Assembly: GCA_016212825.1 (NCBI GenBank)
Contig: JACRDS010000047.1
Location: 1-37,960, forward strand
DNA from: Elusimicrobiota bacterium
Lineage (GTDB): Bacteria; Elusimicrobiota; Elusimicrobia; UBA1565; UBA9628
Length of the DNA: 37,960 nt
Direction: 5' to 3'
A program made the position numbers and the translations under genes. Shown here one piece after another: positions 7,052 to 15,440 of this stretch. The notes beneath the pieces are model-generated. The model had not been told where the DNA came from. It did no database searches and saw only the letters and a list, made by a program, of their open reading frames with translations. Position 1 is the stretch's first letter, and every line of letters starts with the position of its first letter.

Positions 7052-8158
7052 ATGAGGACAGCGACCGCCGTGCTGTTGGCCGTCTTCCTGCTGTGGGGCG
7101 CCTCCGCCGCCGCGCAGAAGGCCGAGACCGTTAAATTCCAGGAGGTCACGGTCAAGCCGGGCGACACCCTCTGGAGCATCTCCCAGCGCGTCCTCAAGGA
7201 CCCGGAACAATGGTCCGAGATCGTCCGCTACAACAAGCTGCCCAGCTCCGACCCCACCGTGGCCCTGCCGGGCATGACCCTGCGCGTGCCCGTGGCACTC
7301 ATTAAGGAGGAGCTGCGCGCCGCCACTTTGGTGGAGAAGCGCAACGAGGTCCGTTTCCGCCGCAAGGAGCAGGCGGATTGGCGCGACGCGGCGGTGCGCA
7401 TGCCCCTCTACCGCGATGACGGCCTGCAGACCCTGCGCAACTCCCAGGCCCAGGTGCGCTTCGACAACGGCGAGCTCCTGAGCCTGGACCAGAATTCCAT
7501 GGCCATCCTGCGGCCCAAGAACCGGGGCGACGCGGATCTGGATCTTCAGCGCGGGCAGATCGCCACGGCGCGCTCCCGCGTGGTCACCCGCTCGGCGCGC
7601 ATCGTGCCCCAGACCCCGGAGACCCAGTACACGGCCACGGTGAGCGAGGACATGACCACCCGGGTCGCGGTGGTGGCCGGCCGGGCCGAGGTCGAGGGCG
7701 CGGGCCGCAAGGTCATGGTCAAGGAGGGCTTCCAGACCGACGTGGCCATTGACCAGGCGCCGGCGCCGCCCGAGGAGATCCCGGACCTGCCTGCCTTCAA
7801 GGCCCGCTTTAAGGAGCTGGCCATGGTCGAAGCCTCCCCGCGCCAGGCCGCGGTCGCGGTGGCGGCCCCGCGCGCGTCCGCGGCGGACTCCTCCGAGTTC
7901 GCCAAGGAGACCCGCCAGCTGGCCATGGGCGTCCCGGTCTCGGCCTACCACCTGCAGGTCTCGCGCAGCGCGGATTTCGGACAGGTCCTCTTCGACAAGT
8001 ACTTCGAGGCCGAGGAGCGCCTGGACCTCTCCGGCGCCCGGCTGGCTCCCGGCGACTATTGGGTGCGCGTGGCCGTGGTGGACCTGCTGGGGGCGGAAGG
8101 GCAGTTCAAGGCCCCGAGGCGGTACGCGCTCGCGGGCAAGGGCCGCCAGGCCCGATGA
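7052..8158 (+). CDS. secreted LysM and FecR-like domain protein
   Basis: A 368-residue exported protein. A clear signal peptide (A-T-A-V-L-L-A-V-F-L-L-W-G-A-S-A-A-A-Q) is followed by a LysM peptidoglycan-binding domain at about 30-80 (V-K-P-G-D-T-L-W-S-I-S ... L-P-G-M-T-L-R-V-P). Then comes a FecR-like beta-domain at about 120-240 (L-Y-R-D-D-G-L-Q-T-L, D-L-D-L-Q-R-G-Q-I, T-R-V-A-V-V-A-G-R-A-E-V). The C-terminal 120 residues resemble a fibronectin-like repeat (Y-H-L-Q-V-S-R ... P-G-D-Y-W-V-R-V). LysM/FecR proteins usually sit at the cell wall; no sigma-regulatory partner is adjacent. An in-frame ATG at 7025 is an alternative start, but 7052 places the signal peptide at the N-terminus. The stop overlaps the topA start. 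Confidence 0.82.
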   Translation: MRTATAVLLAVFLLWGASAAAQKAETVKFQEVTVKPGDTLWSISQRVLKDPEQWSEIVRYNKLPSSDPTVALPGMTLRVPVALIKEELRAATLVEKRNEVRFRRKEQADWRDAAVRMPLYRDDGLQTLRNSQAQVRFDNGELLSLDQNSMAILRPKNRGDADLDLQRGQIATARSRVVTRSARIVPQTPETQYTATVSEDMTTRVAVVAGRAEVEGAGRKVMVKEGFQTDVAIDQAPAPPEEIPDLPAFKARFKELAMVEASPRQAAVAVAAPRASAADSSEFAKETRQLAMGVPVSAYHLQVSRSADFGQVLFDKYFEAEERLDLSGARLAPGDYWVRVAVVDLLGAEGQFKAPRRYALAGKGRQAR

Positions 8159-9939
8159 AGCTCGTCATCGTCGAGTCCCCCAACAAGGTCCGCAAGATCA
8201 AGGACTTCCTGGGCGCGGGCTACCGGGTGGCCGCCTCCTTCGGCCACGTGCGCGACCTGCCGGTCAAGGGCGACCTGGCCGTGGCCTTCCAGGACGGCAA
8301 AGTCTCGCCTACCTACGAGATGCTGGAGCGCTCCTCGCGCGCCGTCAACGAGCTCTCCGGCCTGGCCAAGCAATCGGAGGAGGTTCTCCTGGCCACGGAT
8401 CCGGACCGGGAGGGGGAGGCCATCGCCTGGCACGTGAGCCAGCTCCTGGGCGAGCGCAAGTACCAGCGCGTGGTCTTCCACGCGGTGACCAAGGCCGCGG
8501 TGCAGAAGGCCATGGAGGCGCCGCGGCCGCTCGACGCGCGCCTGGTCAACGCCCAGCAGGCGCGCCGGGTCCTCGACCGGGTGGTGGGCTGGCTGGTCAG
8601 CCCCACCCTGCGGCGCATAGGCAAGGCGGCCAAGAGCGCGGGCCGCGTGCAGTCCGTGGCCCTGCGCCTGGTGGCCGAGCGCGAGCGCGAGATCGGCAAG
8701 TTCAAGAACGTGGACTACATGATCCTGGCCGCCAAGCTGGAGAAGCCCGGCACGCCGCCGGCTTTTCACGCGAAGCTCGTCGCCTGGAAAGGCGCGCCGC
8801 TCAACCAGCGGCTCAAGGACCCGGCCCTGGCCGAAGCTGCCATCGCCTGGTGCAAGGCCCAGCGCTGGGAGGTGCTCTCCTGCGAACGGCGCGACTCCTC
8901 CCGCAACGCCCCGCCGCCCTTCTCCACGGCCACGGTTCAGCAGGCCGCCTCCGTGCGGCTGGGCTTCAACCCCGATGTCACCATGAAGCTCCTGCAGGGG
9001 CTCTTCGAGAACGGGCACATCACGTATCACCGCACCGACTCCACCGCGCTCTCTCCCGAGGCCATCGCGGATGCGCGCCAGCTCATCGCCAAGGATTTCC
9101 CGCCCGAGTACCTGCCCCAGGACTCCATCATCCACGCCACCAAGTCCGCCAACGCCCAGGAGGCGCACGAGGCCATCCGGCCTACGCATCCGGAGAAGGG
9201 GCCGGGCGCCCTGGGCAAGGGCGAGGAAGGCAAGCTCTACAAGCTCATCTGGCAGCGCTTCATCGCCTGCCAGATGGCGGCGGGCAGGGACCAGATCACC
9301 ACCTTGGACGCGGCCTGCGCGCCGGGCGAGTGGAAGATGCCCGATGGGACCATGGTGCCGCGCGGGATATTCCAGGCCAAGGGCAAGGTCCTGGTGTTCG
9401 ACGGCTGGCGCCGCCTGGCGGGCGAGGACGCCACCGAGGAGGCCAAGGTCAAGGCCAAGCCGGGGGAGAAGCCGGAGGCCGACGCGGAGGAGGAAGAGGA
9501 GTCCTCGGACGAGCTTCCCATGCTCAACGTGGGCGATGAGGTGAAGGTCCTGGACCTGGCCGTGCAGAAGCGCTCCACCAAGCCGCCGCCGCGCTACACG
9601 CAGGCTTCCCTCATCAAGAAGCTGGAGAAAGACGGAATCGGCCGCCCCTCTACCTACGCCAACATCATGCGCACCATCATCGACCGGGGCTACGTGGAGG
9701 AGAAGAAGCGCAAGCTGCACGCCACGGAACTGGGCCAGTCCGTGACGGACTTCCTGGTGCGCAATTTCACGGGGAACTTCATCGACCTGAACTACACGGC
9801 CCGGCTGGAAGACGATTTGGACAAGATTTCGCGCGGCGAAGCGGACTGGGAGAAGGTGGTCACCGAGGCCAGCTTCGCGGTGCTCAAGCTCGCCCAGCGC
9901 GCGGGACTGCGCGGCAATCCCCTGCAGCCGCCGCCGTAG
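8155..9939 (+). CDS. topA: DNA topoisomerase I without C-terminal zinc fingers
   Basis: Type IA topoisomerase that relaxes negative supercoils. The 594-residue protein has the TOPRIM domain (V-I-V-E-S-P-N-K at the N-terminus; T-D-P-D-R-E-G-E-A-I-A-W-H at 81-93), R-R-V-L-D-R-V-V-G-W-L, A-G-R-V-Q-S-V-A-L-R and the active tyrosine in I-T-Y-H-R-T-D-S (Tyr291; most TopA proteins have Met where His292 stands). R-P-S-T-Y-A-N-I closes the core. The chain stops soon after the core domain, about 100-270 residues shorter than enzymes with tetracysteine zinc ribbons, and no C-terminal Cys clusters are present. An acidic insertion (about 440-460) is rich in Glu and Lys. ATGA coupling to the LysM gene. Confidence 0.93.
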   Translation: MKLVIVESPNKVRKIKDFLGAGYRVAASFGHVRDLPVKGDLAVAFQDGKVSPTYEMLERSSRAVNELSGLAKQSEEVLLATDPDREGEAIAWHVSQLLGERKYQRVVFHAVTKAAVQKAMEAPRPLDARLVNAQQARRVLDRVVGWLVSPTLRRIGKAAKSAGRVQSVALRLVAEREREIGKFKNVDYMILAAKLEKPGTPPAFHAKLVAWKGAPLNQRLKDPALAEAAIAWCKAQRWEVLSCERRDSSRNAPPPFSTATVQQAASVRLGFNPDVTMKLLQGLFENGHITYHRTDSTALSPEAIADARQLIAKDFPPEYLPQDSIIHATKSANAQEAHEAIRPTHPEKGPGALGKGEEGKLYKLIWQRFIACQMAAGRDQITTLDAACAPGEWKMPDGTMVPRGIFQAKGKVLVFDGWRRLAGEDATEEAKVKAKPGEKPEADAEEEEESSDELPMLNVGDEVKVLDLAVQKRSTKPPPRYTQASLIKKLEKDGIGRPSTYANIMRTIIDRGYVEEKKRKLHATELGQSVTDFLVRNFTGNFIDLNYTARLEDDLDKISRGEADWEKVVTEASFAVLKLAQRAGLRGNPLQPPP

Positions 9940-9962
9940 CTCGTTCCAAAGGAGAATTGAAC

Positions 9963-11162
9963 ATGCCTATCATCATCGCCTTCCTGCTCATGCTGGCCGC
10001 GGCCCTGCCAGCCCCGGCGCCGGCCCAGACCACCCGGGAATCGGTCCGGCGCGCTTCAGACAAGGCGCACAAGGACCTGGCGCGCGAGGCGGGCGAGCTC
10101 GGCGAGGAAGAGGAAGCCGCACCGGTACAGCCTTTGCGGCCCGAGCCGGTCATGGTGCCCGAGCGGCTGATCCCGCCGGAGCCCCCGGCCAGGCCCAAGC
10201 CCGTGGTCAAGCCCGCCCCGATCGTGGTGCCGGAGCCCAAGGAAGAGCCGGCCCCCGCCCCCAAGAAGCTCGGCATCCCGGTCACGGTCTTCTGGCACAT
10301 GGCCGACGACGCGGACGTCTATCTCAACGGCAAGCCCCTGCGCGAGTACTCGCCCTCCTTCAAGACCCGGGGCGACGAGGCGCCGAGGCCCGCTTTCTCG
10401 GCCGCGACCCGGCTCGGCGACGGGGACGTCTTCACCGTGGGCGGCCGCCGGGGCGGCAGCTACGGCCTCATGCTCATCGCCCTCGACGCCTCGGGCCGCG
10501 TCGTGTTCATGACCGACAAGGACTCCTGGAAGGCCTACAGGCCGGGCGAGCGCGCCGACTGGTTCGAGCCCGCGGCGGCCAAGGCTTCCCCGTCCGGCCC
10601 GGTCGCGGTCCAGCCCGACCCCTGGTATCCCCAGAAGGAGCTCAACAAGAAGCATGGCGACAAGGCCCTCTCCATCTGGTCAACGCCGGCAGACACCTTC
10701 GCCTACCTCTACGCGACGGTCAGCCTCCCGGGCGCGGTCAAGGCAGCGGAGGGGATCTCCCTGCGCAGCCACAACTATCCCAGGCATCTGGTCCGGGTGC
10801 GCGACTCTTTGGCCGTGCTCTCCGAGGACGGGAAGGAGGAGGCGGCCTTCAAGAAGGTGCCGGGCCTGGCCGACGCCTCCGCGGTCTCCTTCGAGTCGGC
10901 CGGCCGGCCCGGACACTTCCTGAGGCACCAGGGCGGCCAGCTCAAGCTCCACCAGGACAGCGGCGACGAGCTCTTCAAGAAGGACGCGACCTTCAGGGAG
11001 GTGCCCGGCCTGGCCGACGCGTCGGCGGCCTCCTTCGATTCCTTCAACTATCCCGGTCTTTTCATCCGGCACCGGGACTTCCATCTCTATATCGAGAAGG
11101 GCTCCGACGACCTGTTCCGCAAGGACGCGACCTTCAGCCTCGAAGACGCCGCGGCGCGCTAG
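9963..11162 (+). CDS. secreted protein with an AbfB-like (CBM42) beta-trefoil
   Basis: A 399-residue exported protein. A signal peptide ends at P-A-P-A-Q (about residue 22). A Glu-rich helix and a Pro/Lys/Glu-rich linker (about 50-100) follow, then an unassigned globular domain (about 105-220). The C-terminal domain (about 260-395) repeats S-x-x-S-x-N-Y-P ... L-R-H ... D-A-T-F-x-x-V-P-G-L-A-D three times, the hallmark of the arabinose-binding AbfB trefoil. No arabinofuranosidase catalytic domain is visible, so it probably only binds glycan. The start is the ATG at 9963, with AAAGGAG eight bases upstream; a TTG six bases earlier is less likely. It follows topA by 23 bases. Confidence 0.78.
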   Translation: MPIIIAFLLMLAAALPAPAPAQTTRESVRRASDKAHKDLAREAGELGEEEEAAPVQPLRPEPVMVPERLIPPEPPARPKPVVKPAPIVVPEPKEEPAPAPKKLGIPVTVFWHMADDADVYLNGKPLREYSPSFKTRGDEAPRPAFSAATRLGDGDVFTVGGRRGGSYGLMLIALDASGRVVFMTDKDSWKAYRPGERADWFEPAAAKASPSGPVAVQPDPWYPQKELNKKHGDKALSIWSTPADTFAYLYATVSLPGAVKAAEGISLRSHNYPRHLVRVRDSLAVLSEDGKEEAAFKKVPGLADASAVSFESAGRPGHFLRHQGGQLKLHQDSGDELFKKDATFREVPGLADASAASFDSFNYPGLFIRHRDFHLYIEKGSDDLFRKDATFSLEDAAAR

Positions 11163-11165
11163 CGC

Positions 11166-11786
11166 ATGAGCGGGCCCGGCGCGGCTCCCCCGACGCGGCT
11201 CTCCGCGGAGCTCGAGCGCCTCGGCGCGGTCTGCCGAGAGCGTTCGCTCACGGTCGGCGAGCTGCTGCCGGGCTTGGCCCCGCGCGACCAGGCGCTGCTG
11301 ACCGCGGTGCTGGCCGCCGGCTTCATGCACCCTGTCCCCCTGCCCGGGCTGTCCTCCGTCTTCGGCCTCATCATCGCTCTGGCCGGGGCGCGTATGGCCC
11401 GGGGCCTGGGGCCCTGGGTGCCCGCGCGCTGGCATGGCCGGCACCTGCCCGGTCGCCGGCTGGGCGGGGTTTTCACGGCCGCGGCCGCGGGCATGCGCCG
11501 CGTCGAGCACTTCATCAAGCCCCGCGGCCGCTGGCTCTCCGCGCACCCCCTGACCGAACGCTTCAGCGGCGGCGTCATCGCCTTCTGCGGCCTGCTCCTG
11601 GCCATGCCGGCGCCGCCGGGGCTGAACTTCGCGCCCGCGATCCCCATCGTGCTCCTTTCCCTGGGCATATTGGAGGAGGACCTCCTCCTGCTCGCGGCCG
11701 GCTATCTCGGCGCGACGCTCAACGTCCTGCTCTTCGGCGGCCTAGCCCTGTTCGGCTGGAGCGGGGTCCGGGCGCTGCTGGGCTAG
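11166..11786 (+). CDS. ExoD family membrane protein
   Basis: A 206-residue integral membrane protein matching the ExoD (exopolysaccharide synthesis) family: a soluble N-terminal helix (L-T-V-G-E-L-L-P-G-L-A-P-R-D-Q-A-L-L), then hydrophobic spans with P-V-P-L-P-G-L-S and a late segment F-A-P-A-I-P-I-V-L-L-S-L-G-I-L-E-E-D, all typical. ExoD was named for a rhizobial exopolysaccharide and alkali-sensitivity phenotype; its biochemical role is unclear. It starts 3 bases after the AbfB-like gene, so the two are cotranscribed. Confidence 0.83.
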   Translation: MSGPGAAPPTRLSAELERLGAVCRERSLTVGELLPGLAPRDQALLTAVLAAGFMHPVPLPGLSSVFGLIIALAGARMARGLGPWVPARWHGRHLPGRRLGGVFTAAAAGMRRVEHFIKPRGRWLSAHPLTERFSGGVIAFCGLLLAMPAPPGLNFAPAIPIVLLSLGILEEDLLLLAAGYLGATLNVLLFGGLALFGWSGVRALLG

Positions 11787-11806
11787 GGGCGCCGTCCTGA
11801 TTCCGC

Positions 11807-11812
11807 TATAAT
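11807..11812 (+). promoter_or_regulatory. consensus -10 box 9 bases before the transglycosylase start
   Basis: A perfect TATAAT with only 9 bases to the ATG at 11822. No good -35 is visible at 16-18 bases. Transcription would begin within about 3 bases of the ATG. Confidence 0.45.
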
Positions 11813-11821
11813 CTAGGGGAT

Positions 11822-13066
11822 ATGAAAAAACTCCTTCTCTGCCTTGCCGTCGCCCTGTCCGTGCTCGTCCTCCGTCCGGCCTCGGCCCAGGACGACTCCC
11901 AAGAGGAGAGCTATGAGGACCCCCAGCGCAAGATGCTGGAGCAGCTCCAGCAAGGCCGGCAGGACATGACCCAGTCCTACGCGGCCGGCGCCCAGGAGCA
12001 GGCGGAGACCTACGATAAGATGACGGCCGAGCAGTCCCGCATCTACGACGGCATGCTCAAGAAGATGGCGGCCGAGCGCGAGGCCCTGCGCCGCAAGGTC
12101 GTCCGGCAGTGGACGGACTTCAAGGAGTCCGACACCAAGCATTGGGTGGACTATAGCCCCAAGTCGGACTCCCGCAGCCAGGTCGACTTCGAGAAGGGCA
12201 GGGTCGAGGTCGAGGTGCTCGTGCCCGTGGAGCAGGTGGCTCCGGGCAAGAAGGCCGTCACCTTCGACACGCTCGACGCCAAGGAGAAGGACAAGCTCAA
12301 GGCCTTGGCCGAGGAGAAGCTCCAGGCCCAGACCAAGGAGGCCCTGACCAAGAAGGCCGACCCCCAAGGCCCCGAGGTCCTCAAGGACCAGCTGCAGGGC
12401 GCCGACGGCAAGCCCGTGACCGAGAAGAACGCCGACAAGTTCGTCAAAGAGGTCCTCGCCCCCCAGATGAAGGTGGAGGAGAAGCCCGTGGTCGCCCAGG
12501 ACGGCAAGCCGCGCCTGAAGGTCACGGTCACCATGCCCATGGTTCCGGACCATCTCAAGATTCGGGCCCAGCGCTACTCCGCGCAGATCGCCGCGGCGGC
12601 CAAGGAGCAGGAGCTCGACCCCGCCTTGGTCTACGCCATCGTGCACACCGAGTCCGAGTTCAACCCCATGGCCAAATCCCAGGCCCCGGCCTTCGGCCTC
12701 ATGCAGCTCATGATCCCGTACGGCGCCAAGGAGGCCTACCAGTACCTCTACAAACAGGACAAGGTTCTCACCCCGGAATACCTCTTCGACCCGGACCACA
12801 ACATCAAGCTCGGCGCCGCCTACGTCCACCTCCTCATGACTCGGCACTACGGCAAGATCAAGGACCCCGAGAACCGGCTCAACCTCAGCATCGCGGCCTA
12901 CAACTGCGGCTCGGGGATGGTCGGCCGCACGGTGCTGGCCGGCCGCAGCGCGGACAGCATGACCCCGACGGAGCTCTTCGGGCGCATCAGGACCCAGGCG
13001 CCCAAGGAGACCCAGCACTACGTGCCGCGCGTGCGCGAGCGTATGGAGCTCTACCGCAGCCTCTAG
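11822..13066 (+). CDS. MltC-like lytic murein transglycosylase
   Basis: Cleaves peptidoglycan glycan strands in the periplasm with formation of 1,6-anhydro ends. The 414-residue protein has a signal peptide (K-K-L-L-L-C-L-A-V-A-L-S-V-L-V-L, cut near A-S-A-Q), a charged coiled segment, an MltC-type N-terminal domain (W-V-D-Y-S ... S-R-S-Q-V-D-F-E-K-G-R-V-E-V-E-V) and a C-terminal SLT domain: H-T-E-S-E-F-N-P with catalytic Glu277, then F-G-L-M-Q-L-M, and A-A-Y-N-C-G-S-G. E. coli MltC is a lipoprotein; this one has no lipobox cysteine and is probably soluble. Likely own promoter just upstream. Confidence 0.88.
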   Translation: MKKLLLCLAVALSVLVLRPASAQDDSQEESYEDPQRKMLEQLQQGRQDMTQSYAAGAQEQAETYDKMTAEQSRIYDGMLKKMAAEREALRRKVVRQWTDFKESDTKHWVDYSPKSDSRSQVDFEKGRVEVEVLVPVEQVAPGKKAVTFDTLDAKEKDKLKALAEEKLQAQTKEALTKKADPQGPEVLKDQLQGADGKPVTEKNADKFVKEVLAPQMKVEEKPVVAQDGKPRLKVTVTMPMVPDHLKIRAQRYSAQIAAAAKEQELDPALVYAIVHTESEFNPMAKSQAPAFGLMQLMIPYGAKEAYQYLYKQDKVLTPEYLFDPDHNIKLGAAYVHLLMTRHYGKIKDPENRLNLSIAAYNCGSGMVGRTVLAGRSADSMTPTELFGRIRTQAPKETQHYVPRVRERMELYRSL

Positions 13067-13072
13067 GACGCG

Positions 13073-14182
13073 ATGATCTACCTCGACAACGCCGCCACCA
13101 CCCGGCCTGACCCCGCGGTGCTGGAGGCCATGGCCCAGGCCCGGGAGGACTACGGCAACGCATCCTCGGTGCACCGCCTGGGCGTGGCCGCGGCCAAGGC
13201 CGTGGAAATGGCCCGCGCCGCGGTGGCGGAGGCTCTCCAGGTCCGTCCCGATGAGGTCGTTTTCACCTCCGGCGGCACCGAAGCCAACAACCTGGCGCTC
13301 AAAGGCGTCCTGCTGGCCGGCGCCCGGCGCGGGCATCTTGTGATCTCGGCCGTGGAGCATCCCAGCGTCCTGGAGCCCGCGCGGGCGCTGCAGCGGCTGG
13401 GCTGCCGCCTCAGCCTCGTCGGGACGGACTCGGACGGCGTGATCGACCTCTCGGCGCTGGCCAAGCTCCTGACGGAGCGGACCTCCCTGGTCTCGGTCAT
13501 GCACGCCAACAACGAGACCGGCGCCCTGCAGCCCCTGGCCGAGATCGGCCGGCTCTGCCGCAGGCGCGGCGTGCTCTTCCACACGGACGCCAGCCAGAGC
13601 TTCACCAAGGAGGCCCTCGAGCCCCGGCGCGTCGGCGCCGACCTGGTCACGATGAGCGCGCACAAGATCCACGGGCCCAAGGGCGTGGGCGCCCTCTACG
13701 TCCGACCGGGCTTCAGGCTCGAGCCGATCCTGCACGGAGGCGGGCAGGAGGGGGGGCTGCGCTCCGGGACCCACAACACCGCGGCCATCCTGGGCTTCGG
13801 CGCGGCGGTGGGGCTCTCCCGGGCCCGGGACGCCGCGCGCGTGCGGCGGCTGCGCGACCGGCTGGAAGCGCGGCTGCGCGAGCTGGTCCCAGGCCTGCGG
13901 CGCAACGGGCCCAGGGCCCGCCGGGTCTGCGGCATCCTCAGCGTCACCATCCCGCGCGGCCGGGCCGGAGACCTCCTGCAGGCCTTGAGCCGGGAGGGGG
14001 TCTGCGCCTCGGCCGGAGCCGCCTGCTCTGCCGCGGTCGCGCATCCCAGCCATGTCCTGCTGGCCATGGGGCTGAGCGCCGACGAGGCGGGGCGCACGCT
14101 GCGCCTGAGCCTGAGCCGCTGGACCACGGCCGCGGAGGTGGAGTCCGTGGCGCGCATCATCGCCCGGCTGGCCCAGAGATGA
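13073..14182 (+). CDS. cysteine desulfurase (NifS/IscS-like)
   Basis: PLP enzyme that removes sulfur from cysteine as an enzyme-bound persulfide. The 369-residue protein begins I-Y-L-D-N-A-A-T-T, has S-A-V-E-H-P-S, H-A-N-N-E-T-G, the PLP lysine in S-A-H-K-I-H-G-P-K-G (Lys198) and the sulfur-accepting cysteine in A-S-A-G-A-A-C-S-A (Cys318). The short loop around the cysteine resembles NifS-type proteins. It begins 6 bases after the transglycosylase stop. The next two genes overlap it in ATGA fashion and encode a sulfur carrier and a PP-loop ATPase, so it is probably dedicated to that relay rather than to general Fe-S assembly; no IscU scaffold is present here. Confidence 0.92.
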   Translation: MIYLDNAATTRPDPAVLEAMAQAREDYGNASSVHRLGVAAAKAVEMARAAVAEALQVRPDEVVFTSGGTEANNLALKGVLLAGARRGHLVISAVEHPSVLEPARALQRLGCRLSLVGTDSDGVIDLSALAKLLTERTSLVSVMHANNETGALQPLAEIGRLCRRRGVLFHTDASQSFTKEALEPRRVGADLVTMSAHKIHGPKGVGALYVRPGFRLEPILHGGGQEGGLRSGTHNTAAILGFGAAVGLSRARDAARVRRLRDRLEARLRELVPGLRRNGPRARRVCGILSVTIPRGRAGDLLQALSREGVCASAGAACSAAVAHPSHVLLAMGLSADEAGRTLRLSLSRWTTAAEVESVARIIARLAQR

Positions 14183-14421
14183 GCCCCCAGAAAGCGGCCG
14201 AGACTTTGGACCTTTCCGGAGTGCCCTGCCCGCAGAACGCGGCCCGGGCCCTGCTGCGCATCGAGGGGATGGCGCCGGGCTCGGTCCTGGCCGTGATCCT
14301 GGACGACGGCGAGCCCATCCGCAACGTGCCTCCGGTCCTGGAGGCCGAGGGGCACAAGGAGCTCTTTCGGGCCCGCGAGAATAAAGGCTGGCGGCTCGTG
14401 ATGCGCCGGGGGGACCGATGA
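14179..14421 (+). CDS. TusA-like sulfur carrier
   Basis: An 80-residue protein of the TusA/SirA/YedF family: L-D-L-S-G-V-P-C-P-Q-N with the persulfide-carrying Cys17 in the C-P-x motif, then M-A-P-G-S-V-L-A-V and a final G-W-R-L-V-M-R strand. It would accept sulfur from the desulfurase encoded immediately upstream (4-base overlap) and pass it to the next protein (4-base overlap). Confidence 0.88.
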   Translation: MSPQKAAETLDLSGVPCPQNAARALLRIEGMAPGSVLAVILDDGEPIRNVPPVLEAEGHKELFRARENKGWRLVMRRGDR

Positions 14422-15440
14422 GCGAGCCGCGCATCTGCGCCCGATGCGTCCTGCCTGAGAACGGGGTGGAGATCACTTTGGACGCCGAGGGAGTCTGCGG
14501 CCCGTGCCGCGAGCACGAGCGCCGGCGCGCGGCCGGCGGCGCGGCCGCGGAGGCGCCGCTGCTGGAGACCGACTTCGTCAAGACCATCAACCAGTACCGG
14601 GGCAAGGGCGAGTTCGACTGCCTGGTCATGTGCAGCGGGGGCAAGGACAGCACCGCCGCCCTCTACTACATGAAGAAGCGCTACAAGCTCAACGCCCTGG
14701 CCTTCACCTTCGACCACGGCTTCGAGACCGAGGAGGCCATCGCCAACGTGCGCCGGGCCGCGGCCAAGCTCGATGTCCCCCTCCTCCTGTACCGGGATAC
14801 CTCCATGCACGGGCTCTTCGCCAAGCTCCTGCAGAGCGGCTCTCCGGCCGTGGTCTGCCACGTCTGCGCCATCTGGTACATGGGACTGACCTTCCGCATG
14901 GCCCAGCGTTTCGGGGTGCCGCTCATCATCGCGGGCTGGACCAAGGGCCAGATGACGACCCAGCCGGTCATGACCAAGTGCGCCTGCGGGGCCGAGGGTC
15001 CGGAGTACAAGCGCATGGGCCAGGCCACGCGGGAGTTCCTGGCCGGCCTGCGTTCGGACCCGCGCTACAAGGACTTCCCGGCCAGCATGGAGGAGGCCGT
15101 GGAGAAGGCGCAGAAAGCCTACAAGTGCCGGGTGCTCTCCCCGCACTGGTTCCTGCCCCAGGAGACCGAGGAGTACGTGGCGGTCATCCGCCGGGAGCTG
15201 GGCTGGGAGGCGCCGCCCCTGAGCTACCCCGGCAAGTCCACCAACTGCCTCCTGAACTTCATCTCCGTGCACAACTCGATGAAGCACTACGGCTTCACGC
15301 ACTACCACGTGGAGATGAGCAAGCTCGTCCGCGAGAACCTGCTGAGCCGCGACGAGGCGCTGGCCCTGCTGCGCATCGACTTCGGGCCGGAGCTGCTCGA
15401 CCGCATCGGCAAGCCCCTGGGCGTGAAGTTCCCCGGATGA
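14418..15440 (+). CDS. WbuX-like PP-loop ATPase with extra cysteine pairs
   Basis: An ATP pyrophosphatase-fold enzyme of 340 residues. The N-terminus has two C-x2-C pairs (Cys7/Cys10 and Cys27/Cys30 in C-A-R-C-V-L-P-E ... E-G-V-C-G-P-C), as in N-acetyl sugar amidotransferases (WbuX/WbpG, TIGR03573). The PP-loop C-S-G-G-K-D-S-T is at 72-79. The middle adds C-H-V-C (147-150) and C-A-C (188-190), which I do not recall from amidotransferases and which suggest metal binding or sulfur handling. Adenylation followed by attack of a persulfide or ammonia is the family chemistry. Fusion of its operon to desulfurase and TusA suggests thiolation of a sugar, tRNA or other acceptor. The exact substrate is unknown. 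Confidence 0.75.
   Translation: MSEPRICARCVLPENGVEITLDAEGVCGPCREHERRRAAGGAAAEAPLLETDFVKTINQYRGKGEFDCLVMCSGGKDSTAALYYMKKRYKLNALAFTFDHGFETEEAIANVRRAAAKLDVPLLLYRDTSMHGLFAKLLQSGSPAVVCHVCAIWYMGLTFRMAQRFGVPLIIAGWTKGQMTTQPVMTKCACGAEGPEYKRMGQATREFLAGLRSDPRYKDFPASMEEAVEKAQKAYKCRVLSPHWFLPQETEEYVAVIRRELGWEAPPLSYPGKSTNCLLNFISVHNSMKHYGFTHYHVEMSKLVRENLLSRDEALALLRIDFGPELLDRIGKPLGVKFPG

Noticed and set aside
8428-8443. CACGTG-centred near-palindrome as a second parS
   Set aside because: It lies in topA coding sequence and its outer bases (CTGG/CCAG) do not match the parS flanks.
11813-14653. Reverse-strand open frame of 946 codons
   Set aside because: It is antisense to the transglycosylase, cysteine desulfurase, TusA and PP-loop genes, all recognisable families; the translation has no domain pattern.
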